DNA from: Pachyseris speciosa
Lineage: Eukaryota; Cnidaria; Anthozoa; Scleractinia; Pachyseridae
Direction of reading: 5' to 3'
Length of the DNA: 64,000 nucleotides
NCBI GenBank assembly: GCA_016490735.1
Contig: JAEMWC010000051.1
Coordinates: 1,253,501 to 1,317,500, forward strand
A program made the translations under genes and the position numbers. Below are positions 10,858 through 44,092 of this stretch, piece after piece (the first letter of the stretch is position 1; every line of letters begins with the position of its first letter). Below the pieces are notes generated by a model. That model was given only the letters and a program-made list of their open reading frames with translations. It had not been told where the DNA came from and did no database searches.

Positions 10858-11280
10858 ATAAAGTTTGTGTGATGTGGCTGGAGTGACAAGGATACTTCAC
10901 AAATTAATGTGATCAAGTAAGCTGAAGCCACTCTAAGGGCACTAAGGCCACAAGGTAGAGGGCATTACCCCTTAAATATACCAATTGGCAAAGATTGAGC
11001 CCAGGCATTAGCAGCCATGGACAGCTGTTTCGGCCTTATTAGGCCTCATCAGCATGGCATAGATGGCATAGCTAATGCTCAGGCTCAACTACCCACATAT
11101 CAATAAAACAAGCAATGAAAGCATAAAGCTTGTGGGATGTGGCTGGAGTGACAAGGATTCTTCACAAATTAATGTGATCAAGTAAGTTGAAGCCACGCTA
11201 AGGGCAACCGCTACCTTGTGGCCTTAGTGTCCTTACAGTGGCTTCAGCTTACTTGATCACATTAATTTGTGAAGTATCCT
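10858..11280. repeat. 265-bp direct repeat enclosing a hammerhead ribozyme, plus an inverted partial copy
   Basis: About 84 bp starting ATAAAG at 10858 recur in direct orientation from 11123 (period 265 bp) with few changes. A third, inverted partial copy covers about 11211-11280. Between the two direct copies, on the minus strand, is a complete hammerhead ribozyme. There is no protein-coding potential. The design, a monomer of a few hundred bp in tandem with a type I hammerhead, matches animal retrozymes or Penelope terminal repeats; only about 1.3 units remain. Confidence 0.8.
10997..11085 (-). ncRNA. Type I hammerhead ribozyme
   Basis: Read on the minus strand. Core CTGATGA is followed by stem II GGCCT/AGGCC with an AATA loop, then GAAA, a short helix III (ACA/TGT) and the cleavage triplet GTC. 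Helix I pairs GCCATG with CATGGC directly next to the core, then after an internal loop on the 5' strand pairs GCATTAGC with GCTAATGC, and beyond that GAGCC with GGCTC. All strictly conserved core bases are present. Predicted cleavage is between the bases opposite 11020 and 11019. The loop in helix I could make the tertiary contact with loop II known in fast natural hammerheads. Confidence 0.88.
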
Positions 11281-11570
11281 TCAACTGGAGGCCACGCGTT
11301 TCAGGCCAAAAGGTCATAAATCTATAACGGGCCTGAAGGGGAAACGAAATGGTTGCTGGTGGCGTTATTGAATTTTTTTTGTATTCCATTAGTCCTTGCC
11401 AAAAAAAAAAAGCTTCACAAGTGCAAAGTTTCTGATCAGGAGTTATTTTCATTTTTAATCCACAGGGAGAATAAAGAAGAGAAGAGAAGAAAAGAGGAGT
11501 TAGAGACCTTGCCTGTATAGAGCAGTCTTCTCCCCTCAGGTAAACAAGGGGAGGGGTGGTCTGGGGAGCA

Positions 11571-11825
11571 GGGTTGGCGCAGTGGCGAGAGCGCTCGCCT
11601 TCCACCAATGTGTCCCGGGCTCGATTCCCGGACTCGGCGTCATAAGTGGGCTGAGTTTGTTGGTTCTCTACTCTGCTCCAAGAGGTTTTTCTCCGGGTAC
11701 TCCGGTTTTCCCCTCTCGCCAAAAACCAACATTTGATTTGATTTGATTTAGCGTTGATTTGATTTAGTCTCCCCAATTAGTAGAGCATCTGTGCTCAGCT
11801 AGAAAGATTTGAGACTTTAATAAAG

Positions 11826-11869
<44 letters not shown>

Positions 11870-11884
11870 GTTATTATTATTATT
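11571..11884 (+). mobile_element. tRNA-derived SINE with (ATT)n tail, copy 1
   Basis: The head GGGTTGGCGCAGTGG looks like a tRNA A box and CTCGATTCCCG near 11617 like a B box (RNA polymerase III internal promoter). The body GGTTCTCTACTCTGCTCC, the GGGTACTCCGGTTTTCCCC block and the ATTTGATTTGATTT part are shared with 55410-55640 and, reversed, with 34700-34877. It ends in a long ATT microsatellite at 11829-11884. Confidence 0.8.
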
Positions 11885-12634
11885 GTACTCAGGCAATCAG
11901 AGGGCCTAGTGAAAGGTGAGCTGAGGCTCCAGCAGAAACGTGACATATGAACTGTCTCGAACACCATTGATTTCTTTTCATAACATTTTTTGCACTTTTT
12001 TGGTGGTTAAGTGAGTGACATTTTGTACCTTTGGGGGGTCCAGAGTTAGCTTGATTGGACTTTTTGTTGGATAAACGATTTGGCCGTACTCGCACCTCCC
12101 CCCTTAGGATGTCTGACAAGCCCGGACAAGGATGCGTTTGGAGCAGCGCAGAGGGAGGAGATACGAGTCTGGCGCCACTTAAGGCCGAAAACTGACCCAC
12201 ACCCCATGTCATTATAGGTGGAGAGAAGGTTAGAAGCGGGAATAAAAGTTTGGTTTTGTTGATGTGCCCTGTAGTTCTTAGCTGTTTCCTAATCGAGTTA
12301 ATTTGTTCGGGATTTGTTAAAAAACAGTAACCCGCCTGATTGTGGTCGGTGGGACAAACACGTGAGACATGTGAGAGAAGAGTGCTTGATGCCCGGACGC
12401 TTGATGTCAGCGCATGATGGTCATAAGACTTCGAACTGCAAGAAGTTTCAAATTACAGACCCGAAGAATAGAGTAAATGAGAAATAGTCAGCAGAATCCA
12501 AAGAGGAACACGTGCATTTGGCCGCTTCATTTTCGAGCGCATTTGTAGTGACAGAACTCATCTGATCTTGGAGCCGACGTCCCTCTTCCTAGGCCTGATC
12601 CAGTCCCCCCGAGCGAAGATCATAGTAAACAAAG
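11885..12634. other. Spacer and 5' region of GALT
   Basis: Between the SINE and the GALT start codon no other gene is supported. The last 150 bp are less AT-rich and include CTTCCTAGGCC and an ATG in a good context (AAGATGGCGG). This is the likely promoter and 5' leader of GALT. Confidence 0.4.
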
Positions 12635-33929
<21,295 letters not shown>

Positions 33930-34690
33930 TTACATTACAGAGGCCCTGCCAAGACGATTTTGAAATTCAGACAAGCGACGCGGGATCCCCTCCCCCCCCC
34001 TCCCCCTGGCAGGGCCTCATTACAGCAACATGAAGTCAGACAAAGAGCTTGCTGGTTGGAGCATGTTCCCTTCATCACTCGCCTGCACCCTATACAGCAT
34101 AGTAATGTTCACTGCTGATTTATGAAATCCGATCACCTCGGTTACCACGGTTGATCAGCTGCAGCTGTTTGGCGACCCTTTGGCTTGTTGTATTACCATC
34201 CGGTGTAGACTTAAACTGTTGATATACAGTGCAGGCTCTTTTTATCAAGCATCTTAAGTTATGCATTTTACCGTAGGGAAGGGATACTTGTCTCCTAAAA
34301 GAGCTGTAGATGGATGTGCTGTCCCTAGGGGTACGGCTATCTAGCTGTTTTGGTCTCCAATTGGGGATAGATTTCGATCAGTTACAAAACTGGCATTTGA
34401 AGATTTCCTATTTGGTATGAAATTGGGCAGGATTTGGTGAACTGGGCCACACACCCCCACCAAAAGTGACCTAGGGGATCCACACTTTCACCCCGATCAT
34501 CGAATCACTATTAAATACTAATGGCCCTGTCTCTCGGGTACAGACATAAGGAATATGCCAGGGAATTTTGAGGTTACCATTTTCCCCATTTGCTTAGCTT
34601 ACATAAATGAACCTGAGTTGACGCTGTCAAAACAATATCGGCTGTAGCTATCCTTAAGAAAACCCTTCGAGTTCTGGTCGTTTCGGAATA
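33930..34690. other. Spacer after GALT
   Basis: Contains a short C-rich run at 33985-34010 flanked by AGGCCCTGCCA/TGGCAGGGCCT inverted copies (about 33948-34018), which may be a tiny element. No gene is visible. Confidence 0.4.
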
Positions 34691-34699
34691 AGTCATGAT

Positions 34700-34877
34700 A
34701 ACAATCGCTTTATTTAACTCTCAAAGTTTTCTAGCCGAGCACAGATGCTCTACCAATTGGGTAGACTAAATCAAACTAACTCTCAATCAAGTAGAATCAA
34801 ATCAAATCAAATGTTGGTCTTTAAGGAGAGGGGAAAACCGGAGTACCCGAAGAAAAACCTCTCGGAGCAGAGTAGAT
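34700..34877 (-). mobile_element. tRNA-derived SINE, 5'-truncated copy
   Basis: Reverse match to the body and tail of the SINE at 11571-11884: CTCTACTCTGCTCC-type body, ATTTGATTTGATT, and AGAGCATCTGTGCTCGGCTAG. The tRNA head is missing. Confidence 0.75.
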
Positions 34878-34879
34878 GA

Positions 34880-37010
34880 TGATTTCCAGTAAAAATCATG
34901 TTTCTCAACAAAGCTTTTTAATATAAGGTGAAGGTTCCGAGAAAGTCGCAGGGTAACCCAAGAGCCATTTCTAGTCTTTCTACAACAAGACCTATGAATA
35001 ATAGCGATTGGCTGTATAAATTTATATTCAACTGTAAAGTCTGAATACCTTTCCTCTCTTTTGCAGAATAAATGAGCTAAAGAATACCTGAAATTGTGTT
35101 TGTTTGAGTCAAGGGAAGAAAATGGCTTTCTGCGTTGATTTTCGTCAGTGGAGTCACGACCATCCGAAGACTGCAACTCAACACTGACTGATCATACAAA
35201 CGACTGCTGACTATTTGATATTCCTGCAATACGTAATAAATGTCTAGAAGCCTTTAACAATTTTTTAATTACGATTAGTTCCTTATTGTTCTTTCCTCTC
35301 TACTAACTGCTGAACTGTGGGGACAGTAAAGCAAACGTGACACCCGCGTGCCATCTCCTCACGGCAGGCAATTTTCTCGCCTGTGTGTTTCACTCGCTAT
35401 CCTTTCCCTAAGAAAAATACGGGACTACTCGTAGTCTAGTAATTTTGGACGTTAAAAAGCTAGTTCTCGTGACCCCCTAGTTTCCCTTAGAGTAACGCTA
35501 AAGGAGGTCGCAAAGTGGATAACTATAGGGTTCCATTGGTATGTAAATCCCGCGGATGTTAAGTGTGCAAGCAAAACCGAATCATTAAAAATGCTAAATC
35601 TTTGCACAGCTTCCCCTAACGTGAATACCTGGGGCAGGCTCGTAAAATAAGTTAAAACTGTTTTAGATGGTAGATAGTATGAGAAGAATTTTTTCCAGTG
35701 TTTAATAAAAAGAATGATGTGGCTAGAAATGCAGTTGACGTACGTTACCCGAAGAGGGTTATTATAAAACGATATTTTTATGAACGCCATGAAGAAATAA
35801 TGCTTTATCTCATTGTAATTTCATGTTCTGTTTTGATTGTCAATCATAAAAGAAAAAAAAAATACTGTGAGTGCATTTGCTACATGCACGCTTTGCGGGC
35901 CTATCCTGCCACCACAGACTGAAACAACTGGATATTAGAGGCTACTGCTTAGTGCAGTTGTATAGCGGCAAAAAGAAGATACAAAACCGTGTATCGCATA
36001 TGGGGGCATTTGCTCAAGCACTCGATAAATACAGAAAGCGTTCGTCTTCTTGTTTTCTATACTTACCTTTCGGGTTCTCAAATCCTCGTTGCATTTATAG
36101 CAACATTAAATCGTGTATGTCACGGAAAATAAAGAAATTGCCTCAATCAAGATCTTGCCGAAGTCTCACATACGTAACTTCCATGTATTAACTTATTTTG
36201 AAGTTTTTGAGGTCTAAATTTAACGGAATTGTGATTGGTCAACAGCAATTATTAGTGGTTATGGTACGAATACAGGCATTTGTAGGGGAAGATGAGAGAA
36301 AATTTTTCGAGTTCTTTTGCACTATTGGAGGACGAATCAGAAAGACGGTAAAACGCACGTGTGAAAGCCGAGTTTGAAGGTGGGAGACCTTTCGTTTATT
36401 TTCGTTTTAAAAGTATCTTCGCCGTATTTTACAATCATTTTGTTAATTCCCGGCTAAACGATCAAACAAACATTTTCGTCCAGCATCGTCGGTTTGCCTA
36501 CACAACGCTCGATGGTGCCAAACGGACAATGTTTGACGAAAAACTAGACAAAGTCAACCTACAGAACGCTTTTGGCGGACTATGGCTGAAATATTGACGT
36601 TATTGGTTTAATGGACGTAAAGGTTGTTGAAAAGCGATTATCCTAGGCGGTACTCGAAAAGCGGTTAAACTAAAATACAACAAATAAATGAACGTTACAA
36701 AGTACTCTAGAACGAGGCGGCAAACTCGTCAAAAACGACACATTTGTTAGTAGCTGGGTGATTAAGCTGCGCTGGAACTGCGATAGGAGTAAAAGACTGC
36801 ACAATGGCGAAACTGCTCTCGGACTAACGAAACTGCTTGTTAAAGCGAAACGCGAAAAGAGAAACTGAAAATGATTACACGAGCTTAAATACTGGAAGAC
36901 GAATACATTACAAATTACCCGACTGACACGCTGATGTACATTCCGCACGCACGACAACTGACTAACGAACATTCTTAAGAGGAAAAGGACAATAAATACT
37001 AATGAAGAGG
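34880..37010. other. Spacer without recognised genes
   Basis: Several short ORFs exist on both strands (for example 35452-35790 minus, 35871-36191 plus) but none shows a domain, splice sites or composition that would support a gene. 36440-36600 has GGCTAAACGATCAAACA-type sequence related to 37205-37292. Confidence 0.4.
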
Positions 37011-37200
37011 CTTTGAGTTCTTTACAAGCGTAGCTCCATATTCTGTATATAAACCACACACAACCCACAATTCCTTGATCAGTTCGCTCTGACGAAGGGC
37101 TAACGCTCGAAACGTCAGCTTTTGACCCGGGGCTTTTGAATCCCTGTACGGTGGTCAATTTACGTTATCAACTTCGTTGATAAACCTTTTTTTTCGCATT
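37010..37200 (+). mobile_element. Penelope-type 3' end with a hammerhead-like core
   Basis: Sequence around 37070-37190 with CTGACGA and GAAACGTCAGC, then ACGGTGGTCAATTTACG and GATAAACC, resembles 3' ends of Penelope-like elements. No intact ORF is attached. The family call is by pattern memory and moderate. Confidence 0.5.
37086..37120 (+). ncRNA. Hammerhead-like motif (CTGACGA type)
   Basis: Core CTGACGA (position 7 is free in hammerheads), stem II GGGC/GCTC with a TAAC loop, then GAAAC and a GTC triplet. Helix I next to the core pairs GCT with AGC. Helix III is minimal (AC/GT without a loop), as described for Penelope hammerheads that act as dimers. Activity alone is doubtful. Confidence 0.55.
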
Positions 37201-37204
37201 TAAA

Positions 37205-37292
37205 ATGTAAAGTTGAGGGAGGCGGCTAAACGGTCAAACAAGTTCTTCCAAGACTATGTTGGACGAAAACGTTTAACCGTTTAGCCGAGGCT
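37205..37292. mobile_element. Very short inverted-repeat element
   Basis: GGCGGCTAAACGGTCAAACA at the left faces AAACGTTTAACCGTTTAGCC at the right; the centre holds GTTGGACGAAAA. It is a short relative of 3783-3940. Confidence 0.5.
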
Positions 37293-37758
37293 TTAGTAGC
37301 CTGTGTGGCAGGCGCGAGAAATGGGAACGGAAAGGAGAGAGTTGCGCGCTTCCCCCTCACCTTAATTTCCCTTTCTAGACAGGCTGGTTCTTTAGACTAG
37401 AAGTAACATTCTTGTCATCACGTGTATCATCATGTCTCTCGGCTGAGTTTCTTGAATGGTCAAAGGTCAGTTCATACCATTCAACCCTATTGACCTTTGG
37501 CAGGGAGACACTTGGGCTCGGAACACAACCTTTTTGTTTGGTTATAGAACACCTTTTTTTGACTGGCTCCTTTAGTCCGGCGAACAAGGAGCGCATGGTG
37601 TTAGTTGGAAAACTGTAGGAACGATCCAGTTATTCACTATCAGCAACTATTAAAAGCATTCTTAATAATCTGCTGGATAAAGTTCCTCCTGTTCCTCGCT
37701 CTTTGAACAACTGGGGACAGATACCACATGTTTCTTAGCATCGGTCTACAGTAGATAT

Positions 37759-38136
37759 CCCGGTGGGGAGGGGGGGGGGGATACTCTCACATATGGGCTA
37801 TATAGGTATGTGCCGTGGGATAAAGTATGGTTTCCTTAATAGGGTATCATTTTTGCCCATGTTGACTTAGTGTTCTTGGTGTGATTCTTACATAGGGTGC
37901 CTAAATTGTATCGGCTAAAATAGCAGTACGTAAACACCCAGCTAAACGAAATTTTGTGGTTTTCCGTGGCTGCTAATCGTCGTTTGGATCGTTCCCCATT
38001 AGCCCGCGAACACTGACAGTTTGTTTCACGCGGATTCTTTCCGAATTTTCGTCTGCTTCACCCTTAAATAGGGTCGGGGTTTAAGACTCTTCGCGGCACA
38101 CACCTATCCGGAATTTATGAGTACCCCTCCTCCTGC
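37759..38136. mobile_element. hAT-like MITE, diverged copy 3 (reverse orientation)
   Basis: GATACTCTCACATATGGGC and TATATAGGTATGTG at the left and AATTTATGAGTACCCCTCC at the right match the ends of 9858-10262 in reverse. The interior has AATAGGGTAT phrases. No exact target duplication is left, so it is older. Confidence 0.65.
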
Positions 38137-39250
38137 CATGTGTTGCAAGAGGGTAACGCTTCTATGTTCCAGGGAAACCCCAAACCTAAAGGAACATTGT
38201 CTCCCCGTCCCCTGCGTTTTTTTCTCTGTAGGGTGGTTTGTTCTATTTTTCTTTAGGCGGCCAAGTTTAGCATTTTTGATTGAAGCCGCTACTGCATCCA
38301 TACGCAAATGCATGTTACAAAACAAAGTCCACCAGTTCAACTTGCCAGCGAGTTATCTCCATATCATATCATTGACCACGGATGTAACAGGGGCACCTAA
38401 CGAGCCAAATCAACCAAAAGCTGTAGAAAGTCATTTTTAAGCACCTTATGGTGTTCGGAGTCTGTTTAAAGTGATGTTTTCGTTAGCTAAAAGAATTTGA
38501 TCTATTCGGATTCCTTAGATGAAATTTTAATTGCCCGAAAATGTTAGGGAACAAAATCTTCCATTGACAAAACGCTAGCTGAAATGAACTTTCCACGAAC
38601 TTTCTAGGGAACTATTTCCTTTCCGAAAATGCCAGCTGACGTTTTTGACTGCCACAAACAGCAAATACGTTTCCAAAAACCTGAGGGGCTATGATTTCCC
38701 CATTGCGAATCTTTTAAGCCACGTTTCAGTAACGAAAATCCGAGTGCATTCTTTAATCGACGCCGAAAACGCAAGGCGAACTACCCTCCACCGAACAAAT
38801 ATCTACCGAAATATGTCACTGGGTGCCCCAGATGTAAGCACTAAATACGTAACTGTCTCGTTCTTTGACCTCAGTCATAACGTTACCGAAAATGGTTAAA
38901 ATGATGATATCTGACAGATCGCGAATTTATCGGTGCACTGAGGACTGCCTCAACAGACCATTTTGTTTTTATTAGCGAAAAAAATGGTTATTTTAAACAA
39001 TTTTTTTTTTGTTTATCAATCGTAAGTTCACTTACGCTTGCAGGAGCGGCCCGCTGCAGCCGCGTTCCTGTCATTTCCTTTTGCAGTTAGCCTTTCTAAT
39101 AACACGAGTATCAGGACTTCATTAGGGGAGGTGGGCCGGGATAGGAAAGGAAGGGTAGGAGGGAGGGGACCTTTACCCCTTCTTCTCCCCTTGTCCAAAA
39201 GCAAAGCAAGAGTATCAAAGTTCGACAATCATTTGACAGTGACACATTAA

Positions 39251-39256
39251 TTTATT
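39251..39256 (-). terminator. Candidate polyadenylation signal of UBE2R
   Basis: On the minus strand an AATAAA lies about 435 bp past the UBE2R stop codon at 39690. It is the nearest clear signal seen; the true cleavage site is not known. Confidence 0.4.
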
Positions 39257-39689
39257 TATGACATAGAACATAGATACGGTCACACACATGAAAAGCTACC
39301 CTGCACAACTTTCAGACGAATACTCTGATTTCTAGTAGTAACAAAGACTAAAGGTATTTTTTCCGTATCTTCACGATAGCTGCACAAAGTTCACGCACAG
39401 CAATCATGAGACAACCTTGCTGGTGTAGACTAACAGACATTCCTGCCACAGCATGCACTGAATACCGTCTGAAAACCATGGTTGACAAGCTCTTACAGTC
39501 TTTGCCCCCATGTACCACTCGCCGCTCAAGATACCGCAAATATTTTTACAAAAGAAAAAAATTTTTTTCCAAGCTTCTGAAGACAGAGAAGTTGTTCTTG
39601 TGCATTTCAGCCATGGGAAAGGATCTCATGTTACACACAGTACAAAATATACATCGCAACAAAGTTCCAGCCCACAATCACGTGATGTA

Positions 39690-42600
39690 TCACGTTTCTT
39701 CATTGCCTGAGTCCTCGCTATATTCCATACAATCATCATCGTCGTCATCGTCGTCATCCAAATCATCAGCATAGTCATCATCGTAAAAATCCGTAAGATC
39801 TTCGGGTTCAGATCGCGACGGTCTGGATTTCACGCAGTATTCGTCTACAGTTGTTGGTACCTTTATGTTTTCTTTTTCGGCCTCAAGTTTGGAACGTGAA
39901 ACTTGTTTCCTACAAAAGTTATTAACAATAAAATGTACGCCTCTGCGACAAAACATCAATCAGATACTGACCAAAGAGAGTCTAGAGTGTTATGAGGGCC
40001 TCAAGTGTTCACACCTATAAGTGGCTTTGATGCTTTACTTACCACATTTAAACAATTAGTTTGACGTGACGTAGCCATCATACTCAGAAAGACACCATAA
40101 TCGCATAGAATAGTTATAAAATCCTAAGGTTTCTTCTATGACCCCACAACATAACTTCTGGCGATTTACTACTTTTGTCAGGGTACAATAAATATATTTC
40201 AAGTCATGTGGAAACTTATGTATCTTAGAATAAGCTACTGAAATACATTTTCTATTCATTGATCCATTCATTCATGCTTTCTTTCATTCATTCATTACAT
40301 TCATGCTTTCATTCATTCATTCATTCATTCATACTTTCATTCATTCATTCATTCATGCTTTCATTGATTCATTCATTCATTCATACTTTCATTCATTCAT
40401 TCATTCATTCAAGCTTTCATTCATTCATGCATGCTTTCATTCATTCATTCATTCATTCATGCATGCTTTCATTTTATTCATTCATTCATGCATGCATGCA
40501 CACCTTCATTCATTCATTCATGCATGCACACTTTCATTCATTCATTCATTTATTCATGCATGCTTTCATGCATGCTTTCATTTATTCATTCATTCATGCA
40601 CGCTTTCATTCATTCATTTTGCAGACATGTACAGATGCATATACACTGTAACTTTCCTTGAGCAAATGGAATATACAGATCTTCTTTTCATGTGTTGATG
40701 ACATCAGGAAGCGGAGATCCCAAATGTTCCCCAACCATTTTAGTATTTTTTTCTGGGATGTGACCAGGCCCAAGTAAAACCACTCAAACAATTAGCTCCT
40801 CAGTCTCTTTATGGCTGCCTCTTTCCCTTATTTAGCATCTCAGTTGATAAAACCAAATATTTATTTCAACTCCTCCAACAATCCTAAAACCACATAAAAA
40901 CTGCTCTGCTTGTAGGTAAAATAATTTTGGTAAAAACAATAACATGTGTCAAATAAAACATAGTTCTATTAGAAGTAAGTTTGTAGAGCATGCTGCAGGT
41001 GTTCATACACGACTGCAACACAAAAATTACACAAAAAATAAGAGATTTGAAAGCAACTTTTCTCTCCTTGGCAAAGAAAAATAAATGTTTAGAGACAGCC
41101 TAGAGTGTTTGAGTGTTTAAATCCAGCTCTTCAAACAAATGCAGATCCAAGTGTGGTAAGTTTACCTCTCCATCTTAGACTGCATTGACTCAATGCAAAA
41201 TTTCTTTGCTATTTCTTTAACTAACCTGACAATTTTTTCATACTCGCTGTCCTTGCCTTTTGAGTCCCTCCATTTTCTAAACATCACTGAAGCATCAACA
41301 TTGGCAGGTGAAAAGGTGTTTGGTTCATTTAACAAGGAAATCACACTCAGCAGGATGGTTCTACAAATGAATGAAAAGAACATCACTAGAGCGTCACCAT
41401 GTCACCCAAACCACATAAAAATTGACGTAATAAATTAATTAGAAATACAGAACTTTAACATAAGCTGCATCCTCTAAAATGTTTGATTGGACTTAAGTCA
41501 CAAAGGTATGACAAACTGCCAATTACTAAATGTAAGCCATTTGTAAAGGTGAAAATTTCACTAAGCAACAAGACATGCTAACTAAAAAGAAGCACAAATA
41601 CTGCATGCAGCGAGCATAGACCTGCCACAAAAAAATTCTCAGGATCAACCCAAAACTTTTGACATGAAAGTAACTCAACAATCCCATCATTGATAAATAT
41701 TACAGGTCAATGATTGACCTGATCAATGAAAAACTCAAAGTCCTTTCACTTTCATGACAAAAATTCTGCTCTGTTTGTGAGTAGTGAGTGTAGTTAACCT
41801 GAAAAACATGAAGTCCTACAAATTGCCACCATTTAACAATACATCAAGTGCACCAGTTGCCATGTTTGTCTTTTATAACTTGATTTTTGTACAATCTGAT
41901 TTCATGTTATGTTCCATACTGAACAATGGCTTTAGGTTCCAATACAACAATGGAACACAACAGCTAGATTAAAACAAGAGATTCCAGTTTATTTATTTAT
42001 TTATTCATTTATTAATTATTTTACACTTGTGAGAAGTACAGTTGAAACCCTTCTTAGCAGATCCCCGCTGAGGTGCTAGCTAGTGTATAGCCCCCTTTTA
42101 GCTGGCCAGGTGCCAAAGTCCAAAACTACAGGTCAATATAGAACCAAAAATGAAACACCTCTTCAAAAGCCACCTGTTTTGCCACTATTAAGCAGCCACC
42201 AGACAGTGTGCTACAAAGATGGTGTCCACTTGCCCTAGACAAGTGATTTTGGCTTGGGGACAAGTGTGTGATCAATCATACTTGTCCTTTCAACAAATTA
42301 ATCTTCAGGAAATAATTGAAAAGTAATGCGCCTTTAAAAGGGTTTCAGCTCAAAAATCAGTCTTCTGCAAGGCAGGTTTTCATAATATCCCCTACGACAA
42401 AGTAATTAAGTAAGAAATTAAAATATTTTCACCATCTTGTTTTCTGTGCGTATTGAAGGAGGACCAGGTCTCACTACTGTAGGCCTCAATATTGCTACAT
42501 TTATCACTCACAATTATACACCCTCCAAGCAAATACCCAGCATGCAAAATGTCAGTGTAGTGAAGCATATCAGGTTATTTTGGAGCACCAAAGAAGCTGA

Positions 42601-44036
42601 AGAGAAAAAGATCACTGAAATACAGTTCTTGGATCTTGTCTGTTTAACACGTTAACTATGTACAGAAAGACCTGAAAAATTAAACTCTTTCTGAAACGTG
42701 TTGGCAAGATCGATCACGAAAATGTCTTTCCCAGCGATAAGATTCTCCAAGCAATGTACCTGCTCTTCACGAAGCGAAACAATGTGTGGAAAGTTCTTCA
42801 GCTATTTGGAACTTTGCGTGACCTGATCTGCCTTGTTTCCTCTAATTGCACTTTGTATTGACAGCAACTGTCAAAATAGACCAATCAGAGGGTATACCAG
42901 ATTCTGGTATACCGGAAAGACCTTTTTAAAGAAAGTTTTACAGGTGTTCCTTCCAGCCGCCCATCCCAAGCCCCCTACATTTTTCACTGCTTTATTTTCA
43001 CCTTGCTCTGCCGGTACTATTGCACTCTTTTTACTCTCCTAACACCTGGAACAGGCTAACAGTATCCCGAGTAATAATTCTGCTCGCCCACAAACCTCTT
43101 CACCAACAGTCTCTTATCTATATTCAAAACCTGATACGCTGCTATTCAACTTCAAGATCGCTCTGGAAATCTTCAACAATACGCCTGAATCCTGTCAACG
43201 TTAACCCATTGACTACCGAGCATTTTGCCAAAAAACACCTTTTGAAGCTCGTCGAGCCGTTTTCTGGTCAGATTCTAGCCAAAAAGAACCAAAACTGCCC
43301 AAAACTTTGTTTGCTGGTGGAGTTCATCACGCCCTTCTGTTCCTGATGCGTAATATTAGCTTTCCAAGATTGGGCATGCACAGAAAACAAAATCTCAGCA
43401 TAGTTTTTGGGTTGAAATGTTTCACTACCCCTCTCCTTCTACCTTTTGCTTTCTCTCCTCCCCTTTTCTTTTGCTTTTCTTGCCTTGCTTTCTTTTTCTC
43501 GTGCTGGGAATTTTCTGGGCTTCCTTTCGATGGGAAAAAATTTGTGGACTGAAAACTTTCAGGATCATAGGATTAGGTGGAAGGAAGTGCAGGTGGGTAG
43601 TGGAAGAAGATTTTCATTCAAATTTTCGGGTCAACGTCACTTGTTTTTTTTTTCGCATTTTCTCCAGCCTGTTTGACGGAATCATGCTCATTTGGGTATG
43701 ATTTGAAAGATCTCTCCCCCCTACACATGCTACATGTAGAAGTTGTCCACAAGCCTTAAAACTGATGACATCACAAGCAGGACAAGGGACATGGTTCTGC
43801 GTGGCCGGTTTTGGCCGGCACGGGCACCAATGGGTTAATCTCAAGTCATATGGCTCTAGTGCATTTGCTGTTTCGGCCCCAGACCTCTGGAACAAACTAC
43901 CAGCCTGATAACATCCGTTCTTGTGACAATTTAAATCTTTTTAAAAATTATTTTTAACATATATGAATTCTATTGAACTTTATTATTTATCTTTGTAAAG
44001 TGCTTAGAACAGGACTGGATAAGTGCTATTTAAGTA

Positions 44037-44092
<56 letters not shown>

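Noticed and set aside
11829..11884. Isoleucine-rich ORF over the ATT microsatellite
   Set aside because: The peptide is a direct translation of the simple repeat.
35452..35790. 112-codon minus-strand ORF
   Set aside because: No recognisable domain, no repeat match and no splice signals; kept only as a note.
36670..37158. 162-codon minus-strand ORF
   Set aside because: It is antisense to the Penelope-type tail; its composition and lack of domains suggest chance.
40259..40698. Three overlapping ORFs with FIHSFIHS-type peptides
   Set aside because: They are translations of the CATT microsatellite in different frames; no start context, splice sites or domain.
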